This document shows positions 29,091-39,444 of a DNA stretch of 64,000 nt, one piece after another. Every line of letters begins with the position of its first letter. Within the stretch, counting starts at the first letter, position 1. Where the stretch lies: positions 2,972,001-3,036,000 of the forward strand of contig NZ_CP116805.1 in the NCBI RefSeq assembly GCF_028463845.1, read 5' to 3'. This DNA is from Gimibacter soli (GTDB lineage: Bacteria; Pseudomonadota; Alphaproteobacteria; Sphingomonadales; Kordiimonadaceae). Made by a program: the position numbers and the translations under genes. The notes under the pieces are model-generated. The model was not told where the DNA came from, ran no database searches, and saw only the letters and a list, made by a program, of their open reading frames with translations.

Positions 29091-30005
29091 ATGCGCCTGA
29101 TTACGTCAGCCATAGTCGCCCTTGCGGCGACCCTGAGCACCGCCCTGCCCGCCGCGGCGGAAGAAGGGCGTCATCTGGTATTTGGCTGCATCTGCGATGA
29201 CACACAGGACCTGCGTGACCGCCAAGGACTGGTGATCGATTATCTGGCGACTGTCCTTTCGGATATTCCCGGCCTGAAAATCGAATCCGCACGCTTGGCC
29301 GACATTCCTTCAATGTCGGATGCCATCAATGCAGGCAAGGTGGATTTTGTATCGGAAACGCCGCTTGCCGCCTGGGCCATCATCGACCGCACGAATGCCG
29401 AAATTACCTTCCGCGAACGCCGCCACGGCGTCATCTCCTATCGCAGCCTGATCGTCGCGTCGGAGAAATCCGGCGTGACGACGCTTGGTGACCTCGTCGG
29501 CAAGGTTGTCGCCTTCGAAGGGCCGGGTTCCACATCGGCCTTCCTGTTCCCGCTCGCGATGCTGCGCGGTGAAGGGCTGCAGACCGTGGAACTGGCGTCC
29601 CCGACCGATCCCGTCCCCGCTGGCAAGGTCGGCTATATCTTCACCCACGAGGACGGCGCTGCCGCGCGCTATATCGCCGATGGCAAGGCCGTGGCCGGTG
29701 CGCTGAGCGACGAAGACTGGGCCTCGCCCCAGATCGAGGAACCACTTGCCCGTACCCGCATGAAGGTGATCAGCACCAGCGAACCGCTCCTGCGCGCTGT
29801 GACCCTTGTCCGCAAGGATATGGATCCCGAACTGAAGGCGCGGCTGATTGCCGCCCTCAAGAATATGCATGACGATCCGGACGGACGGCAGGCCCTGCGC
29901 GACTATAACCGTGTCCGGCGCTTCGACTATGCCGACGAGGCCATCCTCGCGGATATGGAGCGGATGCGCGTTTACTATGAACGCGTGAAAGACCGGGTCG
30001 GCTGA
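29091..30005 (+). CDS. PhnD-like periplasmic phosphate/phosphonate-binding protein (orphan)
   Basis: 304 residues with a signal peptide cleaved near AAAEE (residue 23). The fold fits type 2 binding proteins of the PhnD/SsuA-like group: VDFVSETPLAAWAII (the aligned loop), SLIVASEKSGVTTLGDLVGKVVAFEGPGSTSAFLFP (hinge and ligand loop, positions about 124-158) and DPDGRQALRDYNRVRRFDY near the end. An unusual FGCICDD replaces the usual FG-P start of the domain. No permease or ATPase gene is adjacent. It may feed a distant transporter or act as a sensor partner. The 233-bp region before it shows no clear signals. Confidence 0.82.
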   Translation: MRLITSAIVALAATLSTALPAAAEEGRHLVFGCICDDTQDLRDRQGLVIDYLATVLSDIPGLKIESARLADIPSMSDAINAGKVDFVSETPLAAWAIIDRTNAEITFRERRHGVISYRSLIVASEKSGVTTLGDLVGKVVAFEGPGSTSAFLFPLAMLRGEGLQTVELASPTDPVPAGKVGYIFTHEDGAAARYIADGKAVAGALSDEDWASPQIEEPLARTRMKVISTSEPLLRAVTLVRKDMDPELKARLIAALKNMHDDPDGRQALRDYNRVRRFDYADEAILADMERMRVYYERVKDRVG

Positions 30006-30031
30006 CCGCTGCCGCATTCACCGGCATGAAA

Positions 30032-30060
30032 AAGGGGGCATCGCGCCCCCTTCTTGTTTT
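30032..30060. terminator. Bidirectional terminator between phnD-like gene and gcvPB
   Basis: 8-bp stem AAGGGGGC / GCCCCCTT with a 5-nt loop. TTCTTGTTTT follows on the plus strand and TTTCATG on the minus. It lies between two convergent genes. Confidence 0.92.
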
Positions 30061-30065
30061 CCTGG

Positions 30066-31625
30066 CTATTCGGCGGCTTCCGCCTCTGGCGACCAGCGCA
30101 GGACCGGGTTCCGGGCTGCCTGCGTCTCGTCCAGTCGCTTCCAGGGCGCGAAATATGGCGCCCCAATGAAGCGGTTGGTTTCGCCTGCCTTGGCGGCAGT
30201 TGCGAGGCCGCGCATCGAGCGGATGAACTGATCCAGATTGTATTTGCTCTCGCTCTCGGTCGGCTCCACCAGCATGGCGCCGTGCACGACAAGCGGGAAA
30301 TACATGGTCATCGGATGGTAACCCTCGTCGATCATCGCCTTGGCGAAATCGAGCGTGGTAACACCCGTGCCCTTCAGGAACTCGTCATCGAACAGCACTT
30401 CGTGCATGCACGGACCTTCGAACGAGACGGTCATCAGGTCATCAAGGCAGGCCTTGATATAGTTGGCATTGAGAACTGCGTCCTCGCTGGCCTGACGGCA
30501 ACCATCCACCCCGTGGCTCAGCATGTAGGAAAGGGCGCGCACATACATGCCCATCTGGCCGTGGAAGGCGACAAGACGACCAAAGCTCGGGTCGTTATCA
30601 CCGTCCAGATGCTCCTTGAAGGAAAGGCCATCAGCCGTTTTCACCACATAGGGCAGCGGCACATGATCCTTCAGCCGGTCGGAGAAGACGACAGGGCCGG
30701 AGCCCGGGCCGCCGCCGCCGTGCGGGGTCGAGAAGGTTTTATGGAGGTTGATGTGCATGGCATCGACGCCAAGATCGCCGGGGCGTGCCTTGCCGACGAT
30801 GGCGTTGAAGTTGGCGCCGTCGCAGTAGAAAAGCGCACCGGCAGCGTGGATCGCATCGGCAATCTCGCGCACTTCATCTTCAAAGAGGCCGCAAGTGTTG
30901 GGGTTGGTCACCATCACGGCCGCGACCGTGTCGTCGAGCGCTGCTTTCAGGGCTTCGATATCGACGCGGCCATTGGCCTTGCCGGGGATCGATTTCACCT
31001 TGTAGCCGCAGAAGGCAGCGGTCGCCGGGTTGGTGCCGTGCGCCGATTCCGGGCAGAGGATCACTTCACGGGCGTCACCACGGGCCTCGAGCGCCTTCCT
31101 GATTGCCATGATGCCGCAAAGCTCGCCGTGCGCACCGGCTTTGGGCGACAGGGCCACCGCCGGCATGCCGGTCAGTTCCATCAGCCAATGCGAGAGCTCT
31201 TCCATCAGGCCAAGCGCACCCTGCACGGTCGATTGCGGCTGCAGCGGGTGGATGTCCCCAAAGCCGGGCAGACGGGCCATCTTCTCGTTGAGGCGCGGGT
31301 TGTGCTTCATGGTGCAGGACCCGAGCGGGAAGACGCCCATGTCGATGCCATAGTTACGGCGCGACAGGCGGGTATAGTGGCGCACCACATCGGGTTCAGC
31401 GAGGCCGGGGCAGCCGGTGCCACCGGTACGCTCCAGTGCGCCGAGGTTCGAGACAAAGCCTTCGACTTCTTCAACATCCACACCGGTGCGATCTTTGGAG
31501 CCGATCTCGAAAATCAGCGGCTCGGCAAGGCGCAGGCCGACGTGGCCCGAGAAGCTTTCATACTTGTGCTCGTCGGTCGTCACAGCATTCGGGGTGGTGG
31601 GCCGACCTTCGCTATTCATGCTCAT
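30066..31625 (-). CDS. gcvPB: Glycine dehydrogenase (decarboxylating), subunit 2
   Basis: PLP-carrying half of the split P-protein of the glycine cleavage system; it decarboxylates glycine and passes aminomethyl to the lipoyl group of GcvH. 519 residues. The PLP lysine lies in [20 protein letters not shown]. The N-terminal part has [20 protein letters not shown], typical of subunit 2. The ATG at 31625 overlaps the gcvPA stop (ATGA), so the two subunits are translationally coupled, fitting their 1:1 complex. Last gene of the operon gcvT-gcvH-gcvPA-gcvPB. Confidence 0.96.
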   Translation of the reverse strand: MSMNSEGRPTTPNAVTTDEHKYESFSGHVGLRLAEPLIFEIGSKDRTGVDVEEVEGFVSNLGALERTGGTGCPGLAEPDVVRHYTRLSRRNYGIDMGVFPLGSCTMKHNPRLNEKMARLPGFGDIHPLQPQSTVQGALGLMEELSHWLMELTGMPAVALSPKAGAHGELCGIMAIRKALEARGDAREVILCPESAHGTNPATAAFCGYKVKSIPGKANGRVDIEALKAALDDTVAAVMVTNPNTCGLFEDEVREIADAIHAAGALFYCDGANFNAIVGKARPGDLGVDAMHINLHKTFSTPHGGGGPGSGPVVFSDRLKDHVPLPYVVKTADGLSFKEHLDGDNDPSFGRLVAFHGQMGMYVRALSYMLSHGVDGCRQASEDAVLNANYIKACLDDLMTVSFEGPCMHEVLFDDEFLKGTGVTTLDFAKAMIDEGYHPMTMYFPLVVHGAMLVEPTESESKYNLDQFIRSMRGLATAAKAGETNRFIGAPYFAPWKRLDETQAARNPVLRWSPEAEAAE

Positions 31626-32968
31626 GCCGCATACTCCTTTAGGCCGTTCACAAGGGCCTTGATATCGTCCCCCGTCACCGTTTCGGTGGCGGCAATGATC
31701 AGAAGGTCATCGAAGCCTTCACCGGGATAAAGGCGCGAGGCCGGCACACCAGCCAGAATGCCCTTGTCGGCGAGCGCCTCAACCGCCTTCGCGGCATCCT
31801 TCACGCGAACGGTGATCTCGTTGAAGAAGCGCTTGGAGAGAACCTCAATGCCTGCGCCCGAAAGCGCCTTGGCAACGGCTTGCGCACGGGCATGGTTCAC
31901 CCTGGCAAGGCCGGTCAGACCCTTGTCGCCCAGAAGCGACATATGGATCGTGAAGGCGAGTGCGCAAAGGCCGGAGTTCGTGCAGATGTTCGAGGTCGCC
32001 TTCTCGCGGCGGATATGCTGTTCGCGGGTGGAAAGCGTCAGCACGAAGCCGCGCTTGCCATCGGCGTCCACCGTTTCACCGCACAGGCGGCCCGGCATCT
32101 GGCGCACATATTTCTGGTTGGTGGCAAAAAGGCCAAGATACGGCCCGCCGAAATTGAGGCCGTTGCCGATCGACTGGCCCTCGCCCACCACGATATCCGC
32201 GCCCATTTCGCCGGGGCTCATCACGAGGCCGAGCGACACAACTTCGGTGACGACGACCACCAGAAGCGCCTTGTGGGCATGCGCCTTTTCGGCCACGGGA
32301 CGAAGATCGAGGACCTCGCCGAAAGCGGTCGGGTTCTGGACCACGACGCAGCTTGTCGTGTCGTCGATGGCGTCCATCACGGCTTTCAGCTCGCCGTGCG
32401 GGTCAGCCGGATTGGCGGCCAGCGAGACAACTTCGTCTTCCGTATATTGCGTCATGGTAGTGACAACATCGCGGTAATGACCATGCAGGGAGCCGGCGAG
32501 GATCGCCTTGTTCCGGCGGGTCACGCGGCGCGCCATCATCACAGCCTCGCCGCACGCGGTGGAGCCGTCATACATGGAGGCATTGGCCACATCCATGCCG
32601 GTCAACATCGCCACCTGGGTCTGGAATTCGAAGATATACTGCAGCGTGCCTTGCGCGATTTCCGGCTGATAGGGCGTATAGGCCGTCAGGAATTCGCCGC
32701 GCTGGATGATGTGATCGACGGTCGCCGGCACATGGTGCTTGTAGGCACCGGCCCCCACGAAGAAGGGCACACTGGAAGCCGGAACGTTCTTTGCCGCCAG
32801 CCGCGAGAGGTGGCGTTCCACCTCCATCTCGCTTTTGTGCGCGGGCAGATCGATCACGGGGTTGAGGGCATCCTTCGGGACATCGACGAACAGGTCATCG
32901 ATGCCCTTCACGCCGATCTTGGTCAGCATCTCCTGCCGGTCGGCAGGGGTCAGCGGCAAATAACGCAT
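31622..32968 (-). CDS. gcvPA: Glycine dehydrogenase (decarboxylating), subunit 1
   Basis: Partner half of the split P-protein. 448 residues, normal length. Characteristic blocks are [19 protein letters not shown] at the N-terminus, [37 protein letters not shown] and [17 protein letters not shown]. It lacks the PLP lysine, which lies in GcvPB. It follows gcvH by 38 bp and overlaps gcvPB by 4 nt. Glycine is oxidised by the complete complex to CO2, ammonia and methylene-tetrahydrofolate, with NADH formed by the L-protein, whose gene is not in the window. Confidence 0.96.
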   Translation of the reverse strand: MRYLPLTPADRQEMLTKIGVKGIDDLFVDVPKDALNPVIDLPAHKSEMEVERHLSRLAAKNVPASSVPFFVGAGAYKHHVPATVDHIIQRGEFLTAYTPYQPEIAQGTLQYIFEFQTQVAMLTGMDVANASMYDGSTACGEAVMMARRVTRRNKAILAGSLHGHYRDVVTTMTQYTEDEVVSLAANPADPHGELKAVMDAIDDTTSCVVVQNPTAFGEVLDLRPVAEKAHAHKALLVVVVTEVVSLGLVMSPGEMGADIVVGEGQSIGNGLNFGGPYLGLFATNQKYVRQMPGRLCGETVDADGKRGFVLTLSTREQHIRREKATSNICTNSGLCALAFTIHMSLLGDKGLTGLARVNHARAQAVAKALSGAGIEVLSKRFFNEITVRVKDAAKAVEALADKGILAGVPASRLYPGEGFDDLLIIAATETVTGDDIKALVNGLKEYAA

Positions 32969-33006
32969 TGGGTCAGGCTCCGGGCGCGGAAAAGCGGGGG
33001 CAAGCC

Positions 33007-33378
33007 TCAGTCGAGGCTTGCAAGAAACTCGTTATAGGCGTCTTCGTCCATCAGGTCGTCGAGCTCGCCTTCGTCCTCAAGCTTCATCTTGAAGAACCAG
33101 CCGGCATCCATGGCGGCAGAGTTCACAAGCGCGGGCGTACCTTCCAGCTCGTGGTTCACGGCCTTGATCTCGCCCGAAAGCGGGGCGTAAACCTCGCTCG
33201 CGGCTTTCACGGATTCCACGACAGCGGCTTCATCGCCTTTCGAGTAGGTGGCGCCAACTTCCGGCAGTTCCACAAACACAACGTCACCCAGCGCCTGCTG
33301 GGCATAATCGGTGATGCCGACGGTGGCGATGCCGTCCACATATTCGATCCACTCGTGATCTTCGGTAAATTTCAGCAT
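33007..33378 (-). CDS. gcvH: Glycine cleavage system H protein
   Basis: Small lipoyl carrier that shuttles the aminomethyl group between the P and T proteins. 123 residues. The lipoylated lysine is in [17 protein letters not shown], and the N-terminus [13 protein letters not shown] and the ending [10 protein letters not shown] are standard. It lies 32 bp after gcvT and 38 bp before gcvPA. Fully intact, so with GcvT and GcvPA/PB the system lacks only the shared L-protein (Lpd), which is normally encoded with 2-oxoacid dehydrogenases. Confidence 0.97.
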   Translation of the reverse strand: MLKFTEDHEWIEYVDGIATVGITDYAQQALGDVVFVELPEVGATYSKGDEAAVVESVKAASEVYAPLSGEIKAVNHELEGTPALVNSAAMDAGWFFKMKLEDEGELDDLMDEDAYNEFLASLD

Positions 33379-33410
33379 GTCAGGTCCCCTATCGAAATAA
33401 GCTGAAGATA

Positions 33411-34541
33411 TCAGGCAGTCTTGCGCTTGTAGCGCTGGGTAACGAACGGCAGGGCGGCGACCGTGGCCGGATGCGCCTTGCCGCGGATCATCAGATTGAG
33501 CTTCGTGCCAACGGCCGAAAGCGCAGGCGGCACAAAGCCCATGGCAACCGGGCCACCCACCGTGGGGCCGAAGCCGCCGGAGGTGACAACACCGATCACG
33601 GCTCCGGCCTCGTCGGCAATCTCGGTGCCTTCACGGGCCGGCGCGCGGCCCTCGGGGCGGATACCGACCCGCACCTTGGCGGGGCCCGAGCTAAGTTCCT
33701 TCAGGATACGCGACGCGCCCGCAAAATCACCTGCTTCCTTGCGCTTTTTGCCAAGCGCGAAGGTGACGCCCGCCTCAACCGGGCTGACGCTCGCGTCAAA
33801 GTCATGACCCGATAGGCAAAGGCCCGCCTCAAGGCGCAGGCTGTCGCGCGCGCCAAGGCCGATAAGCTCCACATCCGGGTGGCGGATCAGACGCTCGGTG
33901 AGCGAGACAACCGCTTCCTCCGGCACCGAAATCTCGTAGCCGTCTTCACCGGTGTAGCCCGACCGGCTGATCCAGCAGACAACACCTTCAAGCGTCACGG
34001 ACGTGGCTTCCATGAAGCCAAGCTCGGCAACCTCCGGCGCGAACTGCGCAAGGGCGGCTTCGGCCTTCGGGCCTTGCAGCGCGATCAGGGCCTTGTCTTC
34101 CAAAGGTTCAAGCGTGATCAGGTGACCGAGCTTTTCCTCGATGATGTCGTAATCCTTGTCCTTGCAGCCGGCGTTGACGACCACATACAGGGCACCATCG
34201 GGCTCGTGCGTGCGGGTGACCATCAGGTCATCCTCGATCCCGCCTTCATCATTGAGGAGAAGCGTATAGCGCATCTTGCCCGGCTGCAGGGACTGGAGGG
34301 CACCGGGCATCAGCTTTTCAAGCGCGGCTGCCGGGTCGCTGCCATCGCGCGAGCGCACCATCGCCTGCCCCATGTGCGACACATCGAAAAGACCGGCCTT
34401 TTCCCGCGTGTGATTATGCTCCCCCATGATCCCCAGGGGATACTGGACAGGCATGTCATAGCCCGCAAAGGGCACCATCTTGGCGCCGCGCGCAACATGC
34501 AGATCATAAAGCGGGGTTTTATGGAGAGGGGTATCGGTCAT
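33411..34541 (-). CDS. gcvT: Aminomethyltransferase (glycine cleavage T protein)
   Basis: Releases ammonia from the aminomethyl-lipoyl H protein and makes 5,10-methylene-tetrahydrofolate. 376 residues from the ATG at 34541, with GGAG 11 nt upstream; the reading frame extends into the riboswitch but that part is not translated. Core motifs are [28 protein letters not shown], and [16 protein letters not shown], and [12 protein letters not shown] carries a conserved substrate-site segment. First gene of the operon, directly downstream of a tandem glycine riboswitch and a strong promoter, so expression should rise with glycine. Confidence 0.96.
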   Translation of the reverse strand: MTDTPLHKTPLYDLHVARGAKMVPFAGYDMPVQYPLGIMGEHNHTREKAGLFDVSHMGQAMVRSRDGSDPAAALEKLMPGALQSLQPGKMRYTLLLNDEGGIEDDLMVTRTHEPDGALYVVVNAGCKDKDYDIIEEKLGHLITLEPLEDKALIALQGPKAEAALAQFAPEVAELGFMEATSVTLEGVVCWISRSGYTGEDGYEISVPEEAVVSLTERLIRHPDVELIGLGARDSLRLEAGLCLSGHDFDASVSPVEAGVTFALGKKRKEAGDFAGASRILKELSSGPAKVRVGIRPEGRAPAREGTEIADEAGAVIGVVTSGGFGPTVGGPVAMGFVPPALSAVGTKLNLMIRGKAHPATVAALPFVTQRYKRKTA

Positions 34542-34586
34542 CGGCGCAGGCACTCCGCAGGCGTGGGTTGACGCCGGGGTGAACCG

Positions 34587-34802
34587 GCCCAAAACCCCCT
34601 CTGTCATGGGACCTGAGAGATTTCGCCGTCCGCGCACACTATCGCGCCAGACGGCTTACCCCGTCGGTGAGGCGATCAAGGTTGCCCTCGCCCGCCTGCT
34701 TTCCAGAGTTGTCCGCCGACCGTGCGGTCCTTCTGCCTGAGAGTTTCCGGGGTGGTTGCTCCTTCGGCGCCGGAATTTGGAGTCCGGTCTCTCCCGCACA
34801 GT
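34587..34802 (-). ncRNA. Tandem glycine riboswitch
   Basis: The leader of the gcv operon has both aptamers. Aptamer 1 starts at about 34802 with GGGAGAGACC and holds GGCGCCGAAGGAGCAA and AAACTCTCAGGCAGAAGGACC. Aptamer 2 follows after the short linker (GGCGAGGGCAACC..., about 34690 down to 34587), with CACCGACGGGGTAAGCCG and AAATCTCTCAGGTCCC then GACAGAGGGGG. These match the known consensus blocks. About 45 nt separate it from the gcvT start; a GGGG/CCCC pairing there could form the expression switch, but the mechanism is inferred. Boundaries are approximate. Confidence 0.93.
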
Positions 34803-34853
34803 CACCACGGGGAGCATTAGCCCGCCCCCGCAAGACCTGAATCAGTGGCCGCG

Positions 34854-34881
34854 ATCATAGTGGCAGGGGGAAAAGAGTCAA
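34854..34881 (-). promoter_or_regulatory. gcv operon promoter
   Basis: TTGACT (34876-34881) and TATGAT (34854-34859) on the minus strand, 16 bp apart, each matching the sigma-70 consensus at 5 of 6 bases. The expected start is about 45 nt before the first riboswitch aptamer. Confidence 0.82.
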
Positions 34882-34941
34882 TCGGGGTTTGGAGCGCGGA
34901 TCTAGCTCCAATCCCCTCGTGCGAGGATTGCAGCCCGATTA

Positions 34942-35499
34942 TTATTTCTCACCCAACACTCCATTATTCCCAAAACCTACCCTATAGCCAGTCAACACAT
35001 AAGTGTATTGAGCGCTAAACGAGACCACCCCATCTGAACTTACTTCGCTACCCACAGAAATAGCCTGCACTCCTAGTAAGTCTGAATATAAAAAATACGA
35101 TACTCCTGGCATTTCGTCACATACAGCCCGAATACTCTTCAGATAGTGATCCGTATGGTTATCCATATAATAAGGATGGCGAGAAACAACGTTAAAGGCG
35201 CAGCCAGAAAATTCCCATCTATCCCCCACGGTTACTTCTTCAGGTGGTAAATAGATTGCGATCCCTAGTTCTTTACCGATTGCATAGGATGCTTGTTTTC
35301 CATCACTTCTGACGAAGTCTGAGACTACCTCGTCAGAGTAAATGATATATCCCCCATCGTCTGTTGTCATGATCCCGATGGAATGAAGCGGATCAACCGC
35401 ATCAAAATAGGGAAACATATCTACTATATCCAACATTCCTGCCGCCACATTGAAGGAAACGACGGTTGCTAGAAATGTTCCGCAAACAATTTGATACAT
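34942..35499 (-). CDS. Secreted hypothetical protein, A+T-rich
   Basis: Not recognised. 185 residues from the ATG at 35499, which has GGAGG 9 nt upstream. A signal peptide, MYQIVCGTFLATVVSFNVAAG, or a little more, suggests export. The mature part has alternating strands (IGIMTTDDGGYIIYSDEVV; VSFSAQYTYVLTGYRVGFG) and a few aromatic-rich segments (RHPYYMDNHTDHYLKS), with two Cys (GCAFNV and VCDEMPG). Base composition is unusual: 38% G+C in 35041-35100 against about 63% in typical lines. The frame overlaps the end of the PiuC gene only if an upstream start is used. Probably acquired by transfer. Confidence 0.7.
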   Translation of the reverse strand: MYQIVCGTFLATVVSFNVAAGMLDIVDMFPYFDAVDPLHSIGIMTTDDGGYIIYSDEVVSDFVRSDGKQASYAIGKELGIAIYLPPEEVTVGDRWEFSGCAFNVVSRHPYYMDNHTDHYLKSIRAVCDEMPGVSYFLYSDLLGVQAISVGSEVSSDGVVSFSAQYTYVLTGYRVGFGNNGVLGEK

Positions 35500-35528
35500 A
35501 GTCGTTTCCTCCAGACATAAGAGGGGCG

Positions 35529-36212
35529 TCACACCCCCGCCCAGCGGCGCACCAGATTGTGGTAAATCCCGGTGAGCCGCACGGTTGTCGGGTCATCAAG
35601 GCCCTTCTCGGCGGCGAGGTCCTGCACGGACTGGTCGAGATCGAACAGCAGTTCCCGCTCGGCGCCGTCGCGGACCATGCTTTGTAGCCAGAAGAAGCTG
35701 CAAAGGCGCGTGCCTTTGGTCACCGGCTTCACATGATGGAGGCTGGTGGACGGGTACAGGACCATCGAGCCCGCATCGAGCTTCACCTCCTGCGCACCGT
35801 ACTGCGTTTCGATCACCAGTTCGCCGCCTTCATATTCGTCTGCGCCCGCGAAGAAGAGCGTGGCTGAAAGGTCGGTGCGCATTTTGATCGGCGTGCCGGG
35901 GATACGGCGGATGGCGTTGTCCACATGCGTGCCGAAATTCTGGCCGCCCGAATAGCGGTTGAACAGCGGCGGGAAAATCTTTTCCGGCAAGGCTGCCGAC
36001 AGAAACAGCGGGTTTGCGGCGAGCGCGGCGAGGATCACATCGCCGACCTTCGCAGCGGCAGCGGAGCCTTCCTTGAGTTGTTCATTCTTCTTGGCGCGGG
36101 CCGCCTGTGCGCCCGAGGTGGCGTTGCCATCAACCCAGTCGCCTGCTTCCAGCAGGGCACGGCAGGCTTTCACCTCGTCAGGGGTCAGGACATCGGGAAT
36201 GCAGATCAGCAT
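35529..36212 (-). CDS. PKHD-type Fe(II)/2-oxoglutarate dioxygenase (PiuC/YbiX family)
   Basis: 227 residues. The iron-binding facial triad fits HVD in [11 protein letters not shown] (residues about 96-98) and the distal His in [13 protein letters not shown], which also holds the Arg for 2-oxoglutarate. The N-terminus [14 protein letters not shown] is that of the YbiX family, and the RRW-AGV ending is usual. It lies 76 bp after a siderophore receptor gene, the same order as fiu-ybiX in E. coli and piuA-piuC in Pseudomonas, pointing to a role in iron uptake, perhaps modification of a catechol siderophore. GAGG precedes the ATG. Confidence 0.92.
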   Translation of the reverse strand: MLICIPDVLTPDEVKACRALLEAGDWVDGNATSGAQAARAKKNEQLKEGSAAAAKVGDVILAALAANPLFLSAALPEKIFPPLFNRYSGGQNFGTHVDNAIRRIPGTPIKMRTDLSATLFFAGADEYEGGELVIETQYGAQEVKLDAGSMVLYPSTSLHHVKPVTKGTRLCSFFWLQSMVRDGAERELLFDLDQSVQDLAAEKGLDDPTTVRLTGIYHNLVRRWAGV

Positions 36213-36288
36213 CAGCGGCCTCGTCTGGATAGCAATCCGCCGGGCAGAACCCGGCGGACAAGATGGTTCATTTGTCAGACTGCCCGGA

Positions 36289-38571
36289 TCAGAAGTCGAT
36301 GTCGAGCGTCACAGTAGCCGAGCGGCCCGGCGCGATATAGGTGAAGGGCGCGCTGCTGCGATACAGGCTGTCGTAATAGACCTTGTCGGTCAGGTTCTGC
36401 ACATTCAGCGAGATTTCCACGCCTTCCTTCAGCTCGAAATGCGCGAAGGCATCGAAGCGCCAGTGCGAGGGCAGATAGGTGGTGCCGACATAGGTGGTGC
36501 CGCCATAAATCTTGCTCGCATACACCGCCGTACCGCCGAAGCTGAAGCGCTCGGTTGCCTGATATTTGGCAAGGAGCGTGGCGCTCGTCTCCGCCACGTT
36601 CGGCAGTTTGGAGCCGATCTCTACTTCGTTATCGGACGCAAGGATTTCGGTATCAAGAAGGGTGACGCCGCCAAACAGGCTGAGCTTTTCGGTCACATTG
36701 CCCGAAAGGCCGATTTCGAAACCGTCAACGCGCTGTTCGCCGTTGAGCGTGGTGACTTCCGACGAGCCCGAACCGGTGACCGAGCGGCCCGCCGTTTTCT
36801 CGATACGGAAGAGCGCGGCGCTCACCAGGAAATGCTCGTCGAACACGGCCCATTTGGTGCCAAGCTCGTAGTTCATGTTGCGTTCGGCATCGATGCTCTG
36901 GCTGCTGCCGGAGATGCCGCCATAGGCCGCACCGCCGCCGTCCACCTGCTCGCCCGGCGGGTTCGAGGAGGAGCCGATGGAGACATAGACGTTGCCGTTT
37001 TCAGCGGGCTTGTAGGTCACGCCTGCATGCCAGTTGAAGAAGTTGTCGTCGCTGCGAAGCTGCATGTCGCCGCCGCGGCCGCCGATGCTGGTGTAATCGA
37101 TGCCGAAGTCATCGAAACGCAGCCCGCCGAAGACCTGCCACTGGTCGTTCAGCTCGATCGTGTCGATCAGGAAGAAGGCCTTCGTGGAGATTTCGGATTC
37201 GGTGTAGGACGTGCCCGGAACCGCGAAAAGGTCCCACGGCAGGTGCGGATCGGGGTTCCACAGATTCTGCGAAACCGAAGTGCTGCCGGGGGTCGGCGCA
37301 CCGCCCGTGGACGGGTCTTCGGAATCGAGGAAACCGTAGGGGTTGTTGTGGATTTTCTCTTTCGAGAATTCGAAGCCGCCCACAAACGTGTGCTCGACGC
37401 CGCCGAAACCGGATTTCCAGGTCAGGTCCGTCTGGTTGACGAGATATTTGTTCGTCTGGTTCCGGTTCTTCGGGCTTGCCGATACGGTCCAGTTGGCCGG
37501 ATCGGGATCGGTGGTCACCGGGCGTTCGGGCGCCGAGACCACATAACCGTTCCAGGTGTGGCCGTAACGCAGGACGCTCTTCAGCACCTTGCCGTCGCTC
37601 AGCTCAGCGCGGATCTGGCCGGTCACGATGTCGATATTGTTCTTGTGGAAGTCGCGGTTCACAAGGCCGTAGAAATTGTTGCGATCCACCTTGAAGGGCT
37701 CGTTGTTGGCCACGTCATAGGGCACGCCCCAATCCGGCAGGCCGTCGGTTTCAAGGTGATAATAATCGAGGCCGAGCTCAACGGATTCGTTCATCTGGTA
37801 GGCGGCAGCAGCGGCCACACCCCAGCGCTCGTTGAAGACCTCGTCACGGCCTGCGGTTTCGCTGTCGTGATACATGCCATTGACGCGCACCGCGAGCTTG
37901 TCGCTCAGCTGGCGGTTCACGTCAGCCGTCACGCGCTTGGTGTCGTCGGTGCCGACAGTCACTTCAACGTCGCCGAAATCCTTGGCTTGCGGGGCTTTCG
38001 AGATCATCGAAATGGCGCCGCCGGTGGTGCCACGACCGCCAAAGGCCGAACTCGGGCCCTTGAAGATTTCGATCTGCTCGACCGCGAAGGTCTCGCGCGA
38101 GGTAACGCCCGGATCGCGAACGCCATCGATATAAATGTCGTTGCGGGCATCGAAACCGCGGATGAAGACGCGGTCACCGAAAGCGTTGCCGCCCTCGCCG
38201 GTACCGAGCGTGACACCCGGCTGGATGCGCATCAGGTCGCGGAAGGTGCTGGTGCCGGTATCGTCGATCAGCTCTTTCGGCAGCACGGTGATCGATTTGG
38301 CCGCATCAAGAATCGATTGCGTCAGCTTCGAGGAAGCCGAACGGTCGATCTTGTAGGGCGCCATCGGGTCGGCATAGGGGTTCGAGCCGGCCTGACGGCC
38401 TTCGACCAGAACTTCCTCGATATCGTCATTCTTCGGGTTTTTCTTCGCGTCCGCCGTGTCAGCGAAGGCGTGGGAGCTTACGAGAGCGGCCGAGAGAAGG
38501 CCAACCGTGCCGCGCGCTGCATGGCGCACTGCAACTTTCCTCAGTGAAAGAGGCTGCTTGTTACCGGACAT
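36289..38571 (-). CDS. TonB-dependent catecholate siderophore receptor (Fiu/PiuA-like)
   Basis: 760 residues from the ATG at 38571, with AGGGAT 5 nt upstream. Signal peptide to about residue 37 (VSSHAFA). The plug has [18 protein letters not shown], the [28 protein letters not shown] block and [20 protein letters not shown], followed by [19 protein letters not shown], all typical of Fiu-like receptors. The barrel ends in Phe (VTLDIDF). It heads an operon with a PiuC-type dioxygenase. A promoter with near-consensus hexamers is upstream; iron control is expected but no standard Fur box was found. Confidence 0.93.
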   Translation of the reverse strand: MSGNKQPLSLRKVAVRHAARGTVGLLSAALVSSHAFADTADAKKNPKNDDIEEVLVEGRQAGSNPYADPMAPYKIDRSASSKLTQSILDAAKSITVLPKELIDDTGTSTFRDLMRIQPGVTLGTGEGGNAFGDRVFIRGFDARNDIYIDGVRDPGVTSRETFAVEQIEIFKGPSSAFGGRGTTGGAISMISKAPQAKDFGDVEVTVGTDDTKRVTADVNRQLSDKLAVRVNGMYHDSETAGRDEVFNERWGVAAAAAYQMNESVELGLDYYHLETDGLPDWGVPYDVANNEPFKVDRNNFYGLVNRDFHKNNIDIVTGQIRAELSDGKVLKSVLRYGHTWNGYVVSAPERPVTTDPDPANWTVSASPKNRNQTNKYLVNQTDLTWKSGFGGVEHTFVGGFEFSKEKIHNNPYGFLDSEDPSTGGAPTPGSTSVSQNLWNPDPHLPWDLFAVPGTSYTESEISTKAFFLIDTIELNDQWQVFGGLRFDDFGIDYTSIGGRGGDMQLRSDDNFFNWHAGVTYKPAENGNVYVSIGSSSNPPGEQVDGGGAAYGGISGSSQSIDAERNMNYELGTKWAVFDEHFLVSAALFRIEKTAGRSVTGSGSSEVTTLNGEQRVDGFEIGLSGNVTEKLSLFGGVTLLDTEILASDNEVEIGSKLPNVAETSATLLAKYQATERFSFGGTAVYASKIYGGTTYVGTTYLPSHWRFDAFAHFELKEGVEISLNVQNLTDKVYYDSLYRSSAPFTYIAPGRSATVTLDIDF

Positions 38572-38650
38572 TTCGATCCCTGCGATTTTGTTATGGGGAT
38601 GTCGGTGCAATCGAAACTGAAACTCACTCTCATGAACCGACGAACGCTTC

Positions 38651-38678
38651 CTTATATGCAATCCATTCGCAGTTTCAA
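38651..38678 (-). promoter_or_regulatory. Promoter of the siderophore receptor operon
   Basis: On the minus strand TTGAAA (38673-38678) and TATAAG (38651-38656) with a 16-bp spacer, each 5 of 6 to consensus. The spacer contains TGCGAATGGATTGCA, an imperfect palindrome that would suit a repressor site. Confidence 0.6.
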
Positions 38679-38720
38679 TCTCAAAAATGTCCTTTTGAGA
38701 CAATTGTGACAAAAGCAAAG

Positions 38721-38757
38721 AAAAAGGCCCGCTCCAACAGGTGGGGCGGGCCTTTTT
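38721..38757. terminator. Rho-independent terminator
   Basis: Stem of 12 perfect pairs, AAAAAGGCCCGC / GCGGGCCTTTTT, extended by three more with one G-T pair, loop 7 nt. It follows the minus-strand lipoprotein gene and isolates it from the siderophore receptor promoter. Confidence 0.92.
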
Positions 38758-38782
38758 CAGGATTGCGTCAGGGCGGATACGC

Positions 38783-39307
38783 TCAGCTGCGTTCCATATT
38801 GTAAACCGCCTCGTCGGGGCTCAGCTGGAAGCCGACGATCACTTCATAATCGTAGCGACGAGCCTGCTCGATCGACGGCACCACATGACGGATCGTCTGG
38901 GCGCTCGAGGCTTTGCCGTCGGCGTCGAAATTCAGGGTCACCGGATAGGTCTTTTTGGTGATGATGCGGCTGTTGTCCTTCAGGACCGCCACGAAATAGG
39001 AAATATCCACCGTACGGCTCGTCAGCGCCGGGCCAGCCGTGGCGCCAACCACGAAGCGGGTGGTGGCTGTCACCTCGCCGCTTTCCTTGTCGTCGGGCTC
39101 TTCGCAGTCCGTCAGCACATTCATGATGGTGGCGGTGTAGGAGACATCCTGATCGGTGCGGCCGCTGCCAGCGAAGCGCGTGACCGTACCGGCGTCACCA
39201 ACCACGGCAACGGCAGAGCAGCGTGAAATCTTCACCTCGAGCGGGTTTCTGTTGCAGGCTGCAACCATCAGGCAAAGCCCGGCAAGGACAAGAGCACGCG
39301 CGATCAT
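38783..39307 (-). CDS. Predicted lipoprotein of unknown function
   Basis: 174 residues from the ATG at 39307 (AAGGGAA about 5 nt upstream). A short signal peptide ends in the lipobox MVAAC (Cys about residue 18), followed by N-R-N, so outer-membrane sorting is likely. The rest is a globular domain: SRCSAVAVVGDAGTVTRFAG, SYTATIMNVLTDCEE and TTRFVVGATAGPALTSRTVD, ending near DYEVIVGFQLSPDEA. No known family is recognised with confidence. It stands between arfB (divergent) and a strong terminator, so it is probably monocistronic. Confidence 0.8.
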   Translation of the reverse strand: MIARALVLAGLCLMVAACNRNPLEVKISRCSAVAVVGDAGTVTRFAGSGRTDQDVSYTATIMNVLTDCEEPDDKESGEVTATTRFVVGATAGPALTSRTVDISYFVAVLKDNSRIITKKTYPVTLNFDADGKASSAQTIRHVVPSIEQARRYDYEVIVGFQLSPDEAVYNMERS

Positions 39308-39444
39308 GTATTCCCTTTCGATCAGTCTCAACGCCGCGGGGGTGCATGCACATCCCGAAGCGCCGCGATCATAGGGTGGCATTAGGGCAGGCGCAAGGCA
39401 CCAATCGTTGCATCGCTCCGGGCGAGCGGATAGGCTCCGCCCCC

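Noticed and set aside
35959-38547. An 862-codon plus-strand frame antisense to the siderophore receptor.
   Set aside because: Shadow of the real gene; composition and sequence are those of an antisense translation.
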